A DNA stretch of 64,000 nucleotides from Nakamurella endophytica (GTDB lineage: Bacteria > Actinomycetota > Actinomycetes > Mycobacteriales > Nakamurellaceae), in assembly GCF_014646215.1 (NCBI RefSeq), contig NZ_BMNA01000003.1:1-64000 (forward strand), given 5' to 3'. Shown piece by piece: positions 8,809 through 17,515 of the stretch. Below the pieces are notes generated by a model that ran no database searches, was not told where the DNA came from, and saw nothing but the letters and a program-made list of their open reading frames with translations. The translations under genes were made by a program, and so were the position numbers. Numbering within the stretch: position 1 is the stretch's first letter; each line of letters opens with the position of its first letter.

Positions 8809-9345
8809 TCACCCGACGACGTCGTGCAGGTGGTGCACGACGTCGTGCAGGAAGTAGACGCCCAGCGTCGCGACGGTGAAGACGGACCCGTTGGACCGGT
8901 GCCCGGGCCGATCCCACCCCGAATCCGGCACCGCGGCGTACACCGCCGCGGCGGTTGCGGCCGCCGCCCGGAGGTCCCCGGCGAGCGTCCCGGGGTCGCG
9001 CTGCCAGTACCGGCCGTCCACGGCGGCCGCGTCCTGGTCCCAGTTGGCGAAGCCCGGGTCGTCCTGGTCGAGCATGGACTGCGCCCGCGCGGCGAACAGC
9101 ACGAAGACGTCCCGGACGTGCGCGGCGTACTCCAGCGGGGACCACACCTGTGGGTCCGGCCGCCGCCGCACGTCCGGGCGGGACAGGACGGCGACCCACC
9201 GGTCGGCCGCGGCCAGCAAGGCTGCCGGCAGTGCGGTCGGCGCCACCACCGCCGCGTCGAAGCCGCACGCCGGGCAGCGGTCCCGGACCACCCAGGTCCA
9301 GTCCTTGTCGTCCGGCGGCGGCGCGACAGGATCCAGGGCGTTCAC
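8809..9345 (-). CDS. DinB-family protein
   Basis: 178 residues from the GTG at 9343-9345. It is a DinB-like four-helix protein. It starts with DWTWVVRDRCPACGFDA, a N-terminal Cys-x2-Cys-x-Phe segment common in actinobacterial members. It then shows the metal-site histidines in WSPLEYAAHVRDVF and, near the C-terminus, YFLHDVVHHLHDV. Relatives include metal-dependent thiol transferases and uncharacterised stress proteins. An ATG 11 codons upstream is possible but would add sequence unlike the family. Ten bases separate its stop from that of the convergent septum-like gene. Confidence 0.82.
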   Translation of the reverse strand: MNALDPVAPPPDDKDWTWVVRDRCPACGFDAAVVAPTALPAALLAAADRWVAVLSRPDVRRRPDPQVWSPLEYAAHVRDVFVLFAARAQSMLDQDDPGFANWDQDAAAVDGRYWQRDPGTLAGDLRAAAATAAAVYAAVPDSGWDRPGHRSNGSVFTVATLGVYFLHDVVHHLHDVVG

Positions 9346-9496
9346 GTCGTCACCGTAGGGCTCGCGGCGTCCGAGCATCGGACCGACCGAGCCGCGCGCG
9401 AGTGGCCGGGTGAGCCGCAGGCGACGACCTCGAGAGAACCGGCCCCCCACCCATCGTGGTTCGTTACTGTTGGTTGCGATACGTCACGTACGGTAG

Positions 9497-10582
9497 ATGG
9501 AGCCCTCGGTGATCCGTTCCTTCCGCACCTCCGTCCTGGCCATGGCGGCTGCCGGTGCGCTCGCCTCGCTCGCCGCCTGCTCCGCCGGTCCGGCGCCCGC
9601 CGCTGCGCCGGCCGGGTCCACCGCGCCGAGCGTGCCCGCCATCACCAGCGCGGACGTCGGCACGGCACCGGCCGAAGCGGTCGTCGCCGGTAGCACCACC
9701 GGCCGGGCCATCCCGGTGCGCACCGTGCGGTACAGCACGGGCGACGTCCGGGTCGTGGTCGCCGTGAGCGTCGGCGGCGGCGCGCCCGTCGACGTCCTGC
9801 TCGACACCGGATCGTCGGGCCTGCTGGTCGACGCCTCGGCGGTCGGCCCGCAGACCCATCTGACCGGCGCCACCTTCAGCGAGCACTTCGTCGGCTCGAC
9901 CTCCAGCGGTCACGTCGCGACGGCGACCGTCACGGTGGACGGGCTGACCACCACGAGCCCCGTACCGGTCAACGTGCTGGACGCCGGCCAGGCCGGCCCC
10001 TACCCACCGGGCCTGCACGGCGTGCTGGGCATCGCGACCGCCGACGGGAGCGGCACCCAGGCCGGCGCGTCGGCGTTCCAGCTCGGCCTCCCCGCGCCCT
10101 ACGACGCGGGGTCCACGCTGGACGTCGCCGCCGACGGCGCGGGCACCTGGACGCTCGGACCGGTGCAGCAGGACACCGGCGCGGTGGCCGTGCCGCTCGA
10201 GCGGGCCGGCGGGTCCTCGGGCGGGTCCGCGGGCACCGGCTGGGCCAAGGACGTCCAACTCTGCTGGACGATCGGCAGCGCGGGCCGGTCGTGCGGGGAC
10301 ACCGACTTCGACACCGGGGCGCCTCGCGGCATCGTGAACAGCGGTCAACCGGCCGCCGCGGGACACGGCACGCGTGTGCCCAGCGGCGAGGCGGTGAGCG
10401 TCTCGACACCGGACGGCGCCGCGCTGTGGACGTTCACCGCCGGTGACACCCCCGTCGACAACGAGATGAGCATCGACGCCCTGGGCCAGACGCAGTTCAA
10501 CACCGGGCTGGCGTTCTTCTTCACGCACCGCGTCGCGTGGGACTACACCGGAGGGCGGGTGCTGATCACCGCGAAGTCCTGA
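9497..10582 (+). CDS. Lipoprotein with pepsin-like double DTG motif
   Basis: 361 residues. The lipoprotein signal peptide ends in a lipobox (LASLAAC, Cys about residue 28). The mature part has two aspartyl-protease-like motifs: VLLDTGSSGLLVD (near 100) and DTDFDTGAPRG (near 272). That two-lobe arrangement resembles the DUF3443/pepsin-retropepsin fold rather than a single-domain retropepsin. Tandem DTGs could make a working protease, but activity is inference. It would be anchored on the outer face of the membrane. A sortase gene follows 144 bp downstream, so both are cell-surface genes. Confidence 0.75.
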   Translation: MEPSVIRSFRTSVLAMAAAGALASLAACSAGPAPAAAPAGSTAPSVPAITSADVGTAPAEAVVAGSTTGRAIPVRTVRYSTGDVRVVVAVSVGGGAPVDVLLDTGSSGLLVDASAVGPQTHLTGATFSEHFVGSTSSGHVATATVTVDGLTTTSPVPVNVLDAGQAGPYPPGLHGVLGIATADGSGTQAGASAFQLGLPAPYDAGSTLDVAADGAGTWTLGPVQQDTGAVAVPLERAGGSSGGSAGTGWAKDVQLCWTIGSAGRSCGDTDFDTGAPRGIVNSGQPAAAGHGTRVPSGEAVSVSTPDGAALWTFTAGDTPVDNEMSIDALGQTQFNTGLAFFFTHRVAWDYTGGRVLITAKS

Positions 10583-10726
10583 CCCTGCGACCGCGTCGGC
10601 CGGTGCGGACGCCGCCGTGGCCCGCACCGCCACGTTCCCGACCGCTCGTCGCACCAACCCCTGCCCGGCCGGGTTCCGAAGGACGGGGGACGGCCGCCGC
10701 GCGGCGGGCCGGGTGAGGAGACCGTC

Positions 10727-11761
10727 GTGCAGCCCTCGGTGCGAGAGCGACCCGACCGCCGCGGCGGGCGGCTGCCGATGCTCGTCGCGGTGATCCTGCT
10801 GGTCCTCGGATTGGTGCTGGTGACGGTCGCGTCGTGCTCGTCGCGGTCGGGGCCACCCCAGCCGTCCGCCGCCGCGGCCGGCACCGTCGACGGCGATCCC
10901 ACCACCGGTACCGCCGCCGGCGCAGCACCGTCCGGCAGCCCCTCCTCCACACCGGCGGCCACCGAGCCCAGCACCGCCCCGACCACCGCTCCACCGTCGG
11001 CGACGTCGACCGGCACCGGAACCGGCACTGGAACCGGCACTGCAACCGGCACTGCAACCGGCACTGGAACCGGCACTGCAACCGGTACTGCAACGGGCAC
11101 TGCGACCGCGCCGTCGCGCGCCTCGGCGGGGGCGACCCCGAGCCGCACCGCAGCAGGGACCCCGAGCCGCACCGCGGCACGGACGCCGAGCCGCAGCAGT
11201 GCCGCCACGTCCCCCGCCCGCCCCAGCACGCCCGCCCGGCCGACCGGCACACCCGGACCTCCGGCACCGCCGACCGTCGGCCCGATCCTGCCGGCGTCGG
11301 TCCCGGTCTCGCTGTCCATCCCGGCCATCGGCGTCCGGTCGTCGCTGCTGGACCTGGGACGCAACCCCGACGGCACGGTGGAGGTGCCGTCCCTGGACGA
11401 CCCGGACTCCAAGGCCGGCTGGTTCCACGACTCGCCGACGCCCGGTGCGCTCGGCCCCGCGATCGTCCTGGGACACATCGACTCCAAGCGGTACGGGCCG
11501 GGCGTCTTCTACGACCTGGGCAAGCTGCAGCCCGGCGACCAGGTGCAGATCACCCGCAAGGACGGGACGGTCGCGGTGTTCAAGATCGACGGGGTGCGCT
11601 CGTACCCGAAGAACGCGTTCCCGACGCTGCAGGTCTACGGCAACCTCGACCACGCCGGCCTGCGGCTGATCACCTGCGGCGGGGTGTTCGACCCGGACAA
11701 GGGCAGCTACGAGAGCAACATCGTGGCCTTCGCCTCGCTGGTGTCCTCGCACCGCGCCTGA
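10727..11761 (+). CDS. Class F-like sortase with repetitive linker
   Basis: 344 residues. A N-terminal membrane segment (residues 18-36) ends in VASC. A long Thr/Ala/Gly-rich linker (about 45-190) follows, then the sortase domain. Catalytic His lies in IVLGHIDS and Cys in LITCGGVF. The Arg normally upstream of the final strand is not obvious; the segment reads DPDKGSYESNIVAFA, with Lys where I would expect the basic residue. The linker is coded by a 12-bp minisatellite. No LPxTG substrate is in the window, so substrates must lie elsewhere. Class F enzymes in actinobacteria act on surface proteins with LPxTG-like motifs. Confidence 0.85.
   Translation: MQPSVRERPDRRGGRLPMLVAVILLVLGLVLVTVASCSSRSGPPQPSAAAAGTVDGDPTTGTAAGAAPSGSPSSTPAATEPSTAPTTAPPSATSTGTGTGTGTGTATGTATGTGTGTATGTATGTATAPSRASAGATPSRTAAGTPSRTAARTPSRSSAATSPARPSTPARPTGTPGPPAPPTVGPILPASVPVSLSIPAIGVRSSLLDLGRNPDGTVEVPSLDDPDSKAGWFHDSPTPGALGPAIVLGHIDSKRYGPGVFYDLGKLQPGDQVQITRKDGTVAVFKIDGVRSYPKNAFPTLQVYGNLDHAGLRLITCGGVFDPDKGSYESNIVAFASLVSSHRA
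11010..11103. repeat. 12-bp in-frame minisatellite in sortase linker
   Basis: About eight copies of AACCGGCACTGG/C, encoding alternating Gly-Thr and Ala-Thr. The unit is a multiple of three, so copy-number change would lengthen or shorten the wall-spanning linker without breaking the frame. Confidence 0.85.
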
Positions 11762-11815
11762 CCCTCGGCGTCCACCCCGAACGCGCGCGCCGGGGCCCGG
11801 CCGGCCCGGGCAGCG

Positions 11816-13543
11816 CTACTTGGCGTCGGCGTAGCAGTCGACGACGTGCGCCTGCACCGGCGTGGAGCCCTGCGCGCCGGGGAAGACCAGGCCGTAGGCG
11901 GTGGCGGCGGCCCGCTCGGTGACCGCGGCGGCGTCCCCCGCCGCCGCGATCGGCGCGTGCAGCACCACCTCGTCGTGCTGGAAGAACACCAGCTCGACGC
12001 CGGGCAGCCCGGCCAGCGCCGTTCGCACCGTGGACAGCCACACAGCCGCCCAGTCGGCCGCGCTCGCCTGCACCACGAAGTTCCGGGTGAACCGGCCCCA
12101 GGCCCGCGCGGCGCTGCGGCCGCGCCGCTCCTGGGCGGGGTCGGCGTCGGCCGAGGCGCCGAGGGCGACGGCGTCCCGCCAGTCCCCGCCCGGCCGCGGG
12201 CTGGCCCGGCCCAGCACCGAGCGCACCGGCAGCCCGCGCTCGCCCCGGTCGGCGGCCGCTTCCACGTAGGCCAGCGCCTGCGGGTAGCGACGCCGCAGGG
12301 CCGGCAGCAGCCGGCCGGACTCCCCCGTGGTCGCGCCGTAGAGCGCGCCCAGCATGGCGGTCTTGGCGTGGGCCCGGTCGCCGCCGAAGCCGTCGGCGGC
12401 GATGCCGGCGTACAGGTCGGCGTCCGCGGCCAGCAGCTGCAGCGCCGGGTCGCCGGAGATGGCCGCCAGCACCCGGGGCTCCAGCTGCGCGGCGTCCGCG
12501 ACGACCAGCCGGTGGCCCGGCTCGGCCCGCACCGCCCCGCGCACCGACCGCGGGATCTGCAGCGCCCCACCACCGCGGGTGGCCCACCGGCCCGAGACCA
12601 CCCCGCCGGGCAGGTACTCGGTGCGGAACCGGCCGTCCCGGACCCACTCGTCCAGCCAGGTCCAGCCGTTGGCCGTCCACAGCCGGGCCAGCTCCCGGTA
12701 CTCGACGGCCAGCGCCGCCGCCGGGTGGTCGATGCCCTGCAGCTCCCGGGACCGGGTGGTGGCCACGGCGTGGCCGAGCCGGGCGAAGGCCGCACGCAGA
12801 TCGGCCGGCGAGTCCGGGTTCACCGCGGTGCCGAGCGCGGCGGCCAGCCGGGACGCCAGGTCGGCCAGCACCGCCGGCCGGGCGCCGGGCAGCGGCCGCG
12901 GCCCCAGCAGCCGCCCGAGGTGCGCCCGGTGCACCTCGGCGTCGAACGGCAACCCCGTCGCGGACATCTCCACCGCTGCCAGCCAGCTGGCCGATTCCGC
13001 CGCGGCGAGCAGCCGCAGCGCGCCGTCGTCACCCAGCCGCTGCTGCTGGTCGGCCAGCGCCCCGGCCACCTCGCCGACCGAGACGGCCGGGACCGGGGGT
13101 GCGGTCTCGAAGAGGGCCTGCTCGGGCCGGTCGGCCGCGGCCTGCACGTCGTCACCCTCGGGCGGGTCGGCGGGCTCGGGCAGGCCGGCCCGGCGGGCGA
13201 GCACCGCCCGCGCCGACGACGGCCGCCCGTGCAGGGCCTCGCGGCCGAGCAGGATGCGCTCCACGGCGCGGACGTCGTGGCACCGGGACAACCGGGCACC
13301 GGCCGCGAGCACCGCCGGGTAGAGCCCGGCCACGGAGTCGACCACCCACCGGGCGCCCGGGTCCGCGCGGTCGAGGGCGGCGAGGTCGGCGGCGTCCACC
13401 TCGCGGTCCGGTGCCGCGACGCCGTCATCGCCGAGCGGCCGCAGCACCCAGCGCCGCGTCGCACCGGCAGCGCGGCCGGCGGCCAGGACGTGGAGCACCC
13501 GGCCAGTCTGACGGGCCGCACCGACACCGTCCCGAGCCGGCAC
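11816..13543 (-). CDS. Pol I-type DNA polymerase with degenerate 3'-5' exonuclease region, no 5' nuclease
   Basis: 575 residues, about the size of the Klenow part of Pol I. It belongs to the actinobacterial group named bifunctional 3'-5' exonuclease/DNA polymerase. Polymerase motif A is VVADAAQLEPRVLA, motif B is AHAKTAMLGALYG, and motif C is FFQHDEVVLHAP. The N-terminal 200 residues sit where the exonuclease belongs, but I do not see clean catalytic DxE motifs, so proofreading may be weak. The role is probably accessory, such as repair synthesis. The start is GTG at 13543, or GTG at 13498 (VLHVLAAG). It is divergent from the acyl-CoA dehydrogenase across the palindrome-bearing spacer. Confidence 0.85.
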   Translation of the reverse strand: MPARDGVGAARQTGRVLHVLAAGRAAGATRRWVLRPLGDDGVAAPDREVDAADLAALDRADPGARWVVDSVAGLYPAVLAAGARLSRCHDVRAVERILLGREALHGRPSSARAVLARRAGLPEPADPPEGDDVQAAADRPEQALFETAPPVPAVSVGEVAGALADQQQRLGDDGALRLLAAAESASWLAAVEMSATGLPFDAEVHRAHLGRLLGPRPLPGARPAVLADLASRLAAALGTAVNPDSPADLRAAFARLGHAVATTRSRELQGIDHPAAALAVEYRELARLWTANGWTWLDEWVRDGRFRTEYLPGGVVSGRWATRGGGALQIPRSVRGAVRAEPGHRLVVADAAQLEPRVLAAISGDPALQLLAADADLYAGIAADGFGGDRAHAKTAMLGALYGATTGESGRLLPALRRRYPQALAYVEAAADRGERGLPVRSVLGRASPRPGGDWRDAVALGASADADPAQERRGRSAARAWGRFTRNFVVQASAADWAAVWLSTVRTALAGLPGVELVFFQHDEVVLHAPIAAAGDAAAVTERAAATAYGLVFPGAQGSTPVQAHVVDCYADAK

Positions 13544-13564
13544 CCGGGACCGGCCTTGATCCGG

Positions 13565-13610
13565 TTACCGGCGGGTAATACCCTGCAGCCACGGCCCTAC
13601 TGGCCAGTAA
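13565..13610. promoter_or_regulatory. Tandem candidate operators upstream of acyl-CoA dehydrogenase
   Basis: Two related dyads: TTACCGGCGGGTAA at 13565-13578 and CTACTGGCCAGTAA at 13597-13610, spaced 32 bp (three helical turns). The second contains the same perfect 12-bp palindrome found upstream of the EtfD-like gene at 3791. The sites lie 54 to 99 bp before the acyl-CoA dehydrogenase ATG and could also affect the divergent polymerase gene. Confidence 0.65.
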
Positions 13611-13663
13611 CTTAGCGCCGGACGGACACCGCCGATCCCCGGCGACGGACACCGGGAGTTCCC

Positions 13664-15667
13664 ATGAGCCACTACCGCCCGAACCTGCGCGACCTGGAGT
13701 TCAACCTGTTCGAGGTCTTCCGGACCGGCGAGCAGCTCGGTCGCGGCCCCTTCGCCGAGATGGACGTCGAGACCGCCCGAGGCGTGCTCGCCGAGCTGGC
13801 TGCGGTGGCCCAGGGCCCGATCGCCGCGTCCTTCGCCGACGCCGACCGCCACCCGCCGGTCTTCGACCCGGTGACCCACTCGGTCACCCTGCCGGAGAGC
13901 TTCAAGGCCAGCTTCGCGGCCGTGATGGACGGCGACTGGTGGCGGCTGGAGCTGCCCACCGACCTGGGCGGCTACGGCGTCCCGCCGACGCTGCGCTGGG
14001 CCGCCGCCGAGCTCATCCTGGGCGCCAACCCCGCCGTGTTCATGTACGGCGCCGGGCCCAACTTCGCGCAGGTCGTCCATGCGCTCGGCACGCCGGAGCA
14101 GCGGCGCACCGCGGCACTGATGATCGACCGGCTGTGGGGCTCGACCATGGTGCTCACCGAGCCGGACGCCGGCTCCGACGTCGGCACCGGGCGCACCCGC
14201 GCCGTCCTGCAGCCGGACGGCAGCTGGCACCTCGAGGGCGTCAAGCGGTTCATCACCTCCGGCGACCAGGACATGACGGAGAACATCGTCCACCTGGTGC
14301 TGGCCCGTCCCGAGGGGCCCGGCGTCGAGACCCGCCGCGGCACCAAGGGTCTGAGCCTGTTCCTGGTCCCCAAGCACCACTTCGACCCGGAGACCGGGGC
14401 GCTCGGCGAGCGCAACGGCGTCTTCGTCACCGGCGTGGAACACAAGATGGGGCTCAAGGTCTCGACGACCTGCGAGCTCACCTTCGGCCAGCACGGCGTG
14501 CCCGCGGTGGGGACGCTGCTGGGCGACGTGCACGACGGTATCGCGCAGATGTTCCACATCATCGAGTACGCCCGGATGATGGTCGGCACCAAGGCGATCG
14601 CCACCCTGTCCACCGGCTACCTGAACGCCCTGGAGTACGCCAAGCAGCGCGTGCAGGGCGCGGACCTGGCGCGGGCCGGCGACCGGGACGCCCCGCGGGT
14701 GACGATCATCCACCACCCCGACGTCCGCCGGATGCTGCTGCGACAGAAGGCCTATGCGGAAGGACTGCGGGCGGTGTACCTGTACACCGGCACCTGGCAG
14801 GACCGGATCGCGGTGCTGGGCAACGCCTCCGCCGGTGCGCTCACCGCGGAGGGTGCGGCCGGGACCGGCTCCGCCGACGCCGCGCCGGTCACCGATCCCG
14901 GGACCGTGAGCCCGCTGGACGGTGTCGAGAACGCCGGCTCACCGGCAGATGTCGAGAAGGCAGGCCCGCCGGCAGGTGTCGACCTGGCCACCGCCAAGCG
15001 TGTCAACGACCTCCTGCTGCCCGTCGTCAAGGGTGTGGGGTCGGAGCGCGCGTACGAGAACCTGGCGCTGTCGCTGCAGGTGTTCGGCGGGTCCGGGTAC
15101 ACCCAGGACTACCCGATCGAGCAGTACATCCGCGACGCCAAGATCGACACGCTCTACGAGGGCACCACCGCCATCCAGGCACAGGACTTCTTCTTCCGCA
15201 AGATCGTCAAGGACGGCGGTGCGGCGCTCGGCGTGCTGGCCGGGGAGATGACCGGGTTCGTCGCGACGCAGGCTGCGGAGGACGGGCGCCTCAAGGACGC
15301 CGTGGTCCAGCTGGGTGCGGCGCTCGGCGACCTGCAGGCCATGGTCACCACGCTGGTCGGCGACGCGGTGGCGTCCCTGCAGGACCCGGCCGCCGTCTAC
15401 AAGGTGGGCGAGCACGCCGTCACCCTGCTGCTGAGCGCCGGCGACGCCCTGATCGGCTACCTCTTGCTGCGCCAGGCCGTCGTCGCGCAGCGGGCGCTGG
15501 ACGCCGACCGCGCCGCGCTGCGGCCCGGCGACGTGGACTTCTACACCGGGAAGGTGGCCGTGGCGCAGTGGTTCGCGCGTACCGTGCTGCCGGAACTGGC
15601 CGCGCGCCGGGCCGTCGTCGAGGCGGCCGACAGCAACCTGATGGACATCCCGGAGTCCGCCTTCTGA
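13664..15667 (+). CDS. Acyl-CoA dehydrogenase, FadE5-like
   Basis: 667 residues. It is an FAD enzyme that makes trans-2-enoyl-CoA from fatty acyl-CoA and hands electrons to ETF. The long architecture, with an extra helical C-terminal domain, resembles mycobacterial FadE5. The FAD segment is [13 protein letters not shown]; the catalytic base lies in [17 protein letters not shown]; a third motif is [16 protein letters not shown]. Residues ~385-445 form an unusual Gly/Ala/Pro/Val-rich insert with the repeated phrase VEKAG/VENAG, absent from typical relatives. The ATG at 13664 follows CCGGGAG. The twin operators upstream suggest control by fatty acids or acyl-CoA together with the EtfD-like gene. 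Confidence 0.93.
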   Translation: MSHYRPNLRDLEFNLFEVFRTGEQLGRGPFAEMDVETARGVLAELAAVAQGPIAASFADADRHPPVFDPVTHSVTLPESFKASFAAVMDGDWWRLELPTDLGGYGVPPTLRWAAAELILGANPAVFMYGAGPNFAQVVHALGTPEQRRTAALMIDRLWGSTMVLTEPDAGSDVGTGRTRAVLQPDGSWHLEGVKRFITSGDQDMTENIVHLVLARPEGPGVETRRGTKGLSLFLVPKHHFDPETGALGERNGVFVTGVEHKMGLKVSTTCELTFGQHGVPAVGTLLGDVHDGIAQMFHIIEYARMMVGTKAIATLSTGYLNALEYAKQRVQGADLARAGDRDAPRVTIIHHPDVRRMLLRQKAYAEGLRAVYLYTGTWQDRIAVLGNASAGALTAEGAAGTGSADAAPVTDPGTVSPLDGVENAGSPADVEKAGPPAGVDLATAKRVNDLLLPVVKGVGSERAYENLALSLQVFGGSGYTQDYPIEQYIRDAKIDTLYEGTTAIQAQDFFFRKIVKDGGAALGVLAGEMTGFVATQAAEDGRLKDAVVQLGAALGDLQAMVTTLVGDAVASLQDPAAVYKVGEHAVTLLLSAGDALIGYLLLRQAVVAQRALDADRAALRPGDVDFYTGKVAVAQWFARTVLPELAARRAVVEAADSNLMDIPESAF

Positions 15668-16419
15668 CCGTCGACAGCGACCCCACCCGCGCCGGGACAC
15701 CCGCCGCGGCGGCCGCGGCCGCCCGCACCCTGGCCGAACTGGACGTGGTCGTCACCGCGTGCCGGGCGTGCCCGCGGCTGGTGGCCTGGCGCGAGGAGGT
15801 GGCGGCGACCCGGCGGGCGGCCTTCCGCGACCAGACCTACTGGGGACGCCCGGTGCCGGGCTTCGGACCCGAGGACGCCCGGGTGCTGGTCGTCGGGCTG
15901 GCCCCGGCGGCCCACGGCGCCAACCGCACCGGACGCATGTTCACCGGGGATCGCAGCGGCGACGTGCTGTTCGCCGCGCTGCACCGCACCGGCTGGGCGT
16001 CGCAACCGCTCTCGACGTCCGCGGGCGACGGGATGCGGCTGACCGGATTGCGGATGACGGCGCCCGTGCACTGCGCGCCGCCGGCGAACATGCCCACTCC
16101 GCAGGAGCGCACCACCTGCGGCGCGTGGCTGCGGCGCGAGCTCGAGCTGCTCGGTCCCCGGCTGCGGGTGCTGCTGGTCCTCGGCGGGTTCGGCTGGCAG
16201 GCGCTGTTGTCCGAGCTGCCCGCCCTCGGCTGGTCGGTGCCCGTGCCGCGGCCCGCGTTCCGGCACGGCGGCGAGGCGACCGTGGTCGATCCGCTCGGCC
16301 GGCCGGTCACCGTGCTGGGCTGCTACCACGTGTCGCAGCAGAACACCTTCACCGGACGGCTGACCCCGGACATGCTCGACGCCGTGCTGTCCCGCGCCCG
16401 GGAGCTGGCCGGCAGCTGA
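15664..16419 (+). CDS. Uracil-DNA glycosylase, type 5 (UdgB-like)
   Basis: 251 residues if started at CTG 15664, 224 if started at GTG 15745. It removes uracil (and related lesions) from DNA. Signature segments are [15 protein letters not shown] (Fe-S and helix), [34 protein letters not shown] (motif 1) and [13 protein letters not shown] (motif 2); the lack of a polar residue in GLAPAAHG is normal for family 5. No ATG, GTG or TTG occurs between the upstream stop and 15745, yet the encoded helix [17 protein letters not shown] continues upstream as in relatives. A CTG overlapping the dehydrogenase stop (CTGA) is therefore a possible unusual start. Confidence 0.88.
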   Translation: MTVDSDPTRAGTPAAAAAAARTLAELDVVVTACRACPRLVAWREEVAATRRAAFRDQTYWGRPVPGFGPEDARVLVVGLAPAAHGANRTGRMFTGDRSGDVLFAALHRTGWASQPLSTSAGDGMRLTGLRMTAPVHCAPPANMPTPQERTTCGAWLRRELELLGPRLRVLLVLGGFGWQALLSELPALGWSVPVPRPAFRHGGEATVVDPLGRPVTVLGCYHVSQQNTFTGRLTPDMLDAVLSRARELAGS

Positions 16420-16483
16420 TCGAGGGCCGGGCAGTGCTCGTCCGGCCTCGCGACCCTGTGCCGGCGGCCGCCGGCTCCGTACC

Positions 16484-17413
16484 ATGACGGGTGTGGACCG
16501 CAGGGTGGCGGGATGGTGGGTCGTGGTGCTCACCGTCGTCGGGATGCTCGCCGCCGCGGTGGTTCTCGGCCCGGCGGTCACCGGCGGTGCGGTGCGTGGC
16601 CCCGTGCCGGACCCGCCCGACACCGGCTCCTGCATGGCGCGCGAGGCATCCGGTCTGGTGTCGACGCCGTGCGACCGGCCGCACACCGCCGAGGTGGCCC
16701 TCGCCTGGTCCGCGGGACTGGGGCGGCCACCGGGCAAGGACGCCTACGCCGCCTGCACCTCCGCGGCTTCCGCCTACATCGGGGCGGACGTGTCGAACAC
16801 CGCTGCCCCCACGGCCGACGACACCGAGGTGGCCACCGGCTGGCGACCACCGGCGCTGACCTTCGCCATCGAGCTGGCCCACGGGCCCACCGCCGACCTG
16901 GTGCCGGGCTACTCGTGGCAGGTGTGCCTGGTCCGGCCGACCGTCGGCAACCGACCGGTCGGGTCGTACACCGGGACGGCCCGCGGTATCAACACCACCC
17001 AGGACCGGCCGGTGCTGCTGCGGTCCTGCTACGCGCGCGCCGGCCAGGTGATGAGCACGACGCCGTGCGACCAGCCGCACGCCGGTGAGCTGCTGGCGAT
17101 CCAGAACGTCCGGGTCCCCGACGGCGACCCCGAGCCGGCGGACGACCCGCGGCTGGCGGCGCAGTGCAGGGCCATCGCCCGGAACCGCACCGGCGCCACG
17201 GACGCCACCTACGGCCGCCGGCTGGCCGCCGTGGTGTCCGGCCGGGACTACGGCCTGGGGATCCGGACCTCCGCCGCGGCCGCCGAGCGGTCGGCCACGG
17301 TCGGCGCCTCCTACGTGGCCTACCACGTCAGCTGTGCCGTCGAGATCCGGGGCGCCGCCCGGCTGACCGCGTCCGTCATCGGCCTCGGCCAGGCCTCGCT
17401 GCCCGTCGGCTGA
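16484..17413 (+). CDS. Septum-formation-family-like membrane-anchored protein (copy 2)
   Basis: 309 residues. The N-terminal segment WWVVVLTVVGMLAAAVVLGPA is a membrane anchor or uncleaved signal. The outer part contains two similar halves: each has a Cys followed by a PCDRPH or PCDQPH motif (residues ~62-66 and ~195-199), the hallmark of septum_form repeats, where the His-containing stretch ends HxxE/GE. It is a paralogue of the gene at 7902, which keeps the C-terminal half but has diverged motifs. A role in envelope or division is by family association only. ATG start. Confidence 0.8.
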   Translation: MTGVDRRVAGWWVVVLTVVGMLAAAVVLGPAVTGGAVRGPVPDPPDTGSCMAREASGLVSTPCDRPHTAEVALAWSAGLGRPPGKDAYAACTSAASAYIGADVSNTAAPTADDTEVATGWRPPALTFAIELAHGPTADLVPGYSWQVCLVRPTVGNRPVGSYTGTARGINTTQDRPVLLRSCYARAGQVMSTTPCDQPHAGELLAIQNVRVPDGDPEPADDPRLAAQCRAIARNRTGATDATYGRRLAAVVSGRDYGLGIRTSAAAAERSATVGASYVAYHVSCAVEIRGAARLTASVIGLGQASLPVG

Positions 17414-17515
17414 CCCGCCGGTATCGGCCGCGCCGCCGCGGACCGGTGCGTCGGCCCCGCCCGCCGACCCGCGGGGGCCGGCGGTCCGCCGCGGATCGGT
17501 GCTCCCGCGGGCGGG

